From: Zelonia costaricensis
Taxonomy: Eukaryota > Euglenozoa > Kinetoplastea > Trypanosomatida > Trypanosomatidae
Direction of reading: 5' to 3'
Assembly: GCA_030849075.1 (NCBI GenBank)
Contig: JASAOO010003511.1
Coordinates: 1-64,000, forward strand
Length of the DNA: 64,000 nt
The translations under genes and the position numbers were made by a program. This document shows positions 60,287-64,000 of this stretch, piece by piece. Under the pieces are notes generated by a model. The model saw only the letters and a program-made list of their open reading frames with translations, was not told the origin of the DNA and made no database searches. Within the stretch, counting starts at the first letter, position 1. Each line of letters begins with the position of its first letter.

Positions 60287-62368
60287 GGCGGGCACTTCGC
60301 GTCCACGAATAACTGCGTTGGCGTCTGTGTGTGTGTGTCTGTCTGTCTTTGGATCAGAGGCGCGATTGTCGAGCAGCACAGCGCGCAGGACGCGGTGGGA
60401 TTCGGTCAAGGCGTCGGTGGGGCACCACCGTCCCCACAAAGAGCAGATGGTGAGAGAAACACACACAGAAAGAAGAACGTGAACAGGAGACGGTGGTGGA
60501 GGGAGGAGCAGGCGAGCACAAATCTTGAGGGTGTGGAGGGGAGGGGGGGGGGGCTCGCGTGCAGCAGCGCCGTCACCTTCCACAACGCAAGACGACAACA
60601 GAAACCAGTAAGCGAGTCAGGGGAAGAGCAGGGAGCGAAGGAGCGGTGTGTGAGTGCCTGTGTGTTTGCGTGTGCGTGCGCGTTGAAGGCTGCTGCAGCT
60701 ATGACACGTCGCCCTCGGCACCACCCACACCGGCGTAGACGGGAGAGCAGCAACGTCAACGCGTCGCCTTCTTTTACGCACAGAGGCGATTGGTGAGAGA
60801 GACAGAGGGAGGGGGGGGGATCAAGGCAGAAACCCAAAGCCACACAGCTAAGGGAATCCACGCGGCACGAAGGAGTTGGAGGTGCTGAAAGGCGCTGCGG
60901 CGTTGAAGGCCGGCGAAGATGTCCAACGCGTACGGCGGCCCACCAATTCTGCGAATAGTTAAGAGGGGTGAGGGTGAGGTAGAGTGAGGTGAGGTGGGGA
61001 GAGGGGGAGGCGGTGTACAGGCGAGGTAAGAGTGATACGGCGCCGTACACGTGATAATAGGACGCGATGGAGTGCGATGAGTGAAGCAAGACAACAACAG
61101 CGATTTGTATGTGTGTGTGTGTGTGTGCGGGAGAGGGGGGCACACAGTGCGGAGGCGGGCGTCACAGCGCAGAGCAGAGACTGGTGCTTTGGTGCGTGCA
61201 AGCAAACGTAGGTTTTCGTTGGCGAGATCAGGATAGGCGCGGGACGCCGCTGACGAGTGTGGACTGATGGAGAAGAGGGGAAGAGGGGAAGAGGAAAAGA
61301 GAAGATGCGTTTGTGTGGCTTCGAGTGGCGAGGAGAGGCGGTGGGAGAAGGACGAGGGACGTAAAGGGGGAGTGTGCACCTGCGCCGCACGCGGACAGAG
61401 GCGAAGGGGTGGGGGGAGGGAGAGCGCGGCGGCGAGTGCGAGAGTTGGCAAGAGCACGAGAAAAAAAAGTCTCTGCTAGCATCGGCAAACCCGCTGTGCG
61501 AGGTGGAGGGCTACGTCACCAGTACAGACACAGACACACACGGGGGCACTGCTTCGGTAGCGCTCCACCCCTCGTCCCTCAGTTCCCTCTCTCATCGCGA
61601 GACTGTGCACTGCCTCTGTTTCACCACGCCGCCTCCCCCCCGCCCCCCTCCTCCGTTGTCTCCACGACTGGGCTGCGGTGCTTCGCAGACGCTCCGGTGG
61701 AGCCCACGAGAGCGGCAAAGAGGAACCTGCTGTATCCGGTCCAGCGCGCGTGTGCGACCACGCAGCGCCGCACTGGTGTCCGTTGTGGTACTTGTTTTCC
61801 TTCTTCGAGGCAGAACGCCGTCAGTCACGCTCACACGCGCCATCCCCGTCCCCGGCATCGTGCGAGCTCTCCGCGACTCGGAAAAAGAGGAGGGGGGGAG
61901 GGCACCACGCGTCGATCTCGTGCCCCTCGCCCATGGCCGACACGACGCGAGATGCACCGCACGCACGAAGCTTGACAGTCTTGACGTGAGCGTAGGCGAA
62001 GACCCGCAAAAAAAAAAGAAAACGTGCAGTGGATCGAAGATGTGATACATGGCACACACACAAACACACAGGTTTTGGGCGCGACGACCTGTCAGCCGGT
62101 CTCTTCCACCCCCCACGCCTCTCCTGTGCCCCTCCTGCATCGGCACCGTGCGAAGAGAAACAGAGCAAGACAGTTTCACCGAGTGGGAGGGCGGGGAACA
62201 AAGACGAGGAGGGTCGGAGGAGCGGGCTGCCCGAGAGTCATCACGCGCGAAAACAGCGCAGTCTTGTTTACATCACAACACCCCAACACGCACGCACACA
62301 CACACACACACACACGCATAACACCGCGACACAACGTCGAAGGGTGGCCAGAGGAGAAGGAAGCGGTT
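60287..62368. other. Intergenic spacer, 2.1 kb
   Basis: No supported gene. It contains a GT run near 60326-60345, a G11 run near 60544-60554 with GA-rich flanks (candidate pyrimidine tract for PA200), a G-rich stretch near 60810-60820, a GT run near 61109-61128, GA-rich sequence at 61265-61400, a short A run at 62008-62021 and a CA run at 62293-62314. Minus-strand frames near 60774-61457 are Leu/Pro/Ser-rich and domainless. Confidence 0.6.
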
Positions 62369-63382
62369 TTAGAGCATAAAGCAGACGTCGAAGTTGCGCT
62401 CGCCGTTGCCGCTGTACACCTGCCCACACTCCAGCGTGCCCGGCCGGTACCAGAACAGCGAGCCCTCGTAGAAGAGGTTGCGCACACTGACGACGTTCGC
62501 CGTCGCGTCGTACTTGACGGACCAGACGCCAGCGGGGGCGTCGTCGGTGATGGGCATGAGGTGGTCGGTGTGCGCGTTGTACGTGGGGCCGTACAGGATG
62601 CGGTTCCGCTCTGGCTTCCCCAGCCGAGTCATCTTCACGTAGCACGACGGCCTCTTCGCGTGGTGCAGCGGCTGGCCGCCAAATGTGCTGTTGCGCACCC
62701 CAACCGCCGCCCCATCGTGCAGCACGTACATGCCGCGCACCGTCAGCCGGCAGTCGGCGTCGTGCACCTGCACAAAGTGCGCCACCCGCATCGCCTCCGT
62801 CACGCTGAGAATGCGGAACTTCGCGGTGCGCTTGCGCGGTGCCGGCACGGCGGCGCCCTCGCCATCCTCCCCTTCTTCGTCGTTCTCACCCTCCTCATCG
62901 TTCTCGGCCTCTTCGTCCTCGTCGCGGTCGTCGTTGCCGCTGTCGCCGGCCGCCTTCGCCGCGGCGATGTCCTCGGCAGCCTTGCGCAACACCTCGTCCG
63001 GCGTTGGCATCGTCACGGCAGCCTCGTCCGTCTCCGGCGGCAGGTCCTGGCGCATCTTGTACTCGTACGTCGGTACCCCCTGGTACGGGCCACGCAGCGA
63101 CTCGCACAGCTCGACCTGCTCGTCCGTCAGCGTTGGCACCATCGTCCACGTGCTGCCGCCGTCCACGCTAATGAATGTTGCCGGCAGCGCGAACTCGCCG
63201 TGGGGGAACGCCTGGGCGACCCAGTAGCTTGCCTTGATGCCGCTGATCTTGCCCCACAGCTGCACCGGTGTGCCGCGGTACCGCTGGGAGAGCAGCGGCA
63301 GCGAGCACTGCAACGCCGTCTCCTCCGCGGCCGTCAGGCGGCTGCCCATGAGGGGCAGGTACGTCGCGTTCGCCACCGACAT
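62369..63382 (-). CDS. RSP9: Radial spoke protein 9 (RSPH9) homologue
   Basis: A 337-residue protein from the ATG at 63382 (MSVANATYLPLMGSRLTAAE). It matches RSPH9 across its length: a helical start, then LWGKISGIKASYWVAQAF, FPHGEFALPATFISVDGGST, RLTVRGMYVLHDGAAVGVRN, ITDDAPAGVWSVKYDATANV, and SLFWYRPGTLECGQVYSGNG near the C-terminus. RSPH9 sits in the radial spoke head of 9+2 axonemes, in keeping with a motile flagellate. It is longer than human RSPH9 (about 276). The extra length is mainly an acidic insert near residues 155-180 (DDRDEDEEAENDEEGENDEE). The start follows the predicted splice acceptor; the frame above it is spacer. Confidence 0.92.
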   Translation of the reverse strand: MSVANATYLPLMGSRLTAAEETALQCSLPLLSQRYRGTPVQLWGKISGIKASYWVAQAFPHGEFALPATFISVDGGSTWTMVPTLTDEQVELCESLRGPYQGVPTYEYKMRQDLPPETDEAAVTMPTPDEVLRKAAEDIAAAKAAGDSGNDDRDEDEEAENDEEGENDEEGEDGEGAAVPAPRKRTAKFRILSVTEAMRVAHFVQVHDADCRLTVRGMYVLHDGAAVGVRNSTFGGQPLHHAKRPSCYVKMTRLGKPERNRILYGPTYNAHTDHLMPITDDAPAGVWSVKYDATANVVSVRNLFYEGSLFWYRPGTLECGQVYSGNGERNFDVCFML

Positions 63383-64000
63383 GTGGGGAGGTGTGGTGGA
63401 AGGGGCTGGGGGGGGGGGGAGATGAGGTAGCACGTAGGACTCTGATGTACAGCGAGCGGCAGGGCACTGAGATGCAGCCTGGCCCACTTCGTAGTCGCGC
63501 GATTGAGGGACAGCGAACTCCGTGGCTGCCCCGTGTGTGCGCGTTGATGCGTCGGTCGATGTGAAGGAGAAGAAGCGCAGGGAGGGCAAGAGGAAGGGAG
63601 GAGTCGTGGGAGGGGGGGGCGAGAGTGCGCATAGAGGAAAGGAAGCGCGAGAGCACTGACACGGATTCCGGAGACATAGCACATCACTCCCCCAGCTGCC
63701 ATCACCAGCGATGGCGGGTTGTAGAGCACGCGCGCAGGACGCTTGGATGGACATCGGTTCCCGGAAGCGCGTTTGGGGGGGGGGGGGGAGGCAGCGGCGC
63801 TGCAGGGACGACGCTTGCGGACAGGTGCTGACCGAACGAAGTATCCTCTGTTTCGGTTGTAGATGTGCGTGTGTGTGTGTGTTTGTGTGGTCGCGTGGGT
63901 GGAGATGGAGCTGCTGGTGAGAGAGAAGGTCGAGCCGCCACGACACACACGAGAGTGAGAGAGCGGGAGGGGGGGGGGGGCTGTGTGTGTCCCTGTGTGC
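63383..64000. other. Right-edge spacer
   Basis: No supported gene. G-rich runs at 63408-63424 and 63775-63788 (G14), a GT run near 63870-63885 and a G run near 63970-63980. The frame of the RSP9-like gene extends to 63946, but that part is repeat-like and Pro/Ser-rich. Confidence 0.6.
63406..63424 (-). promoter_or_regulatory. Predicted trans-splice acceptor of RSP9-like gene
   Basis: On the minus strand a C-rich run (63419-63408) is followed directly by AG at 63407-63406, predicting a 23-base 5' UTR before the ATG at 63382. Confidence 0.4.

Noticed and set aside
58808..60796. 662-codon plus-strand frame opposite PA200
   Set aside because: Arg/Gly-rich shadow of the PA200-like gene that also runs into spacer repeats; no motif seen.
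60774..61457. 227-codon minus-strand frame in the spacer upstream of PA200
   Set aside because: Leu/Pro/Ser-rich translation of pyrimidine tracts; no domain, and overlapping frames look equally open.

Overview
The window reads as nuclear DNA of a trypanosomatid flagellate, most likely subfamily Leishmaniinae (Leishmania, Leptomonas, Crithidia and relatives). The evidence is high GC, intron-free genes that all lie on one strand, long non-coding spacers full of (CA)n/(GT)n and poly-G/purine tracts, and kinetoplastid-specific genes: a KREPA-type RNA-editing protein and a NOPP44/46-type nucleolar protein. I could not fix the species or chromosome.

Every gene I can support is on the minus strand, so transcription runs right to left and the window looks like the inside of one polycistronic unit. 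I saw no strand switch, tRNA, rRNA, transposon or CRISPR array. Purine tracts on the plus strand just upstream of several start codons are pyrimidine tracts on the mRNA strand and fit trans-splice acceptors.

In transcription order (right to left) the genes are: a radial-spoke RSP9-like protein; a PA200/Blm10-like proteasome activator with an in-frame TAG 47 codons before its conserved C-terminus; a giant 2603-residue low-complexity protein; a coiled-coil protein with polyproline; a 785-residue unknown; three tandem paralogues of the NOPP44/46 or nucleoplasmin-like type with different tails; a CIAO2B/MIP18 iron-sulfur assembly protein; a PIF1-type helicase with an apparent C-terminal PIN-like nuclease domain; a PIN1-type parvulin; two small unknown proteins; a Sel1-repeat protein; a P5A-type P-type ATPase; a Dpy-30 motif protein; a lipoate-protein ligase; a KREPA3-like editing complex protein; and a WD40/coiled-coil protein.

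The genes share no single pathway, as is usual for these units. The only real local family is the nucleolar triplet. The points most worth a second look are the stop codon in the PA200 gene, the PIF1-PIN fusion, and the triplet whose conserved head carries three different tails.
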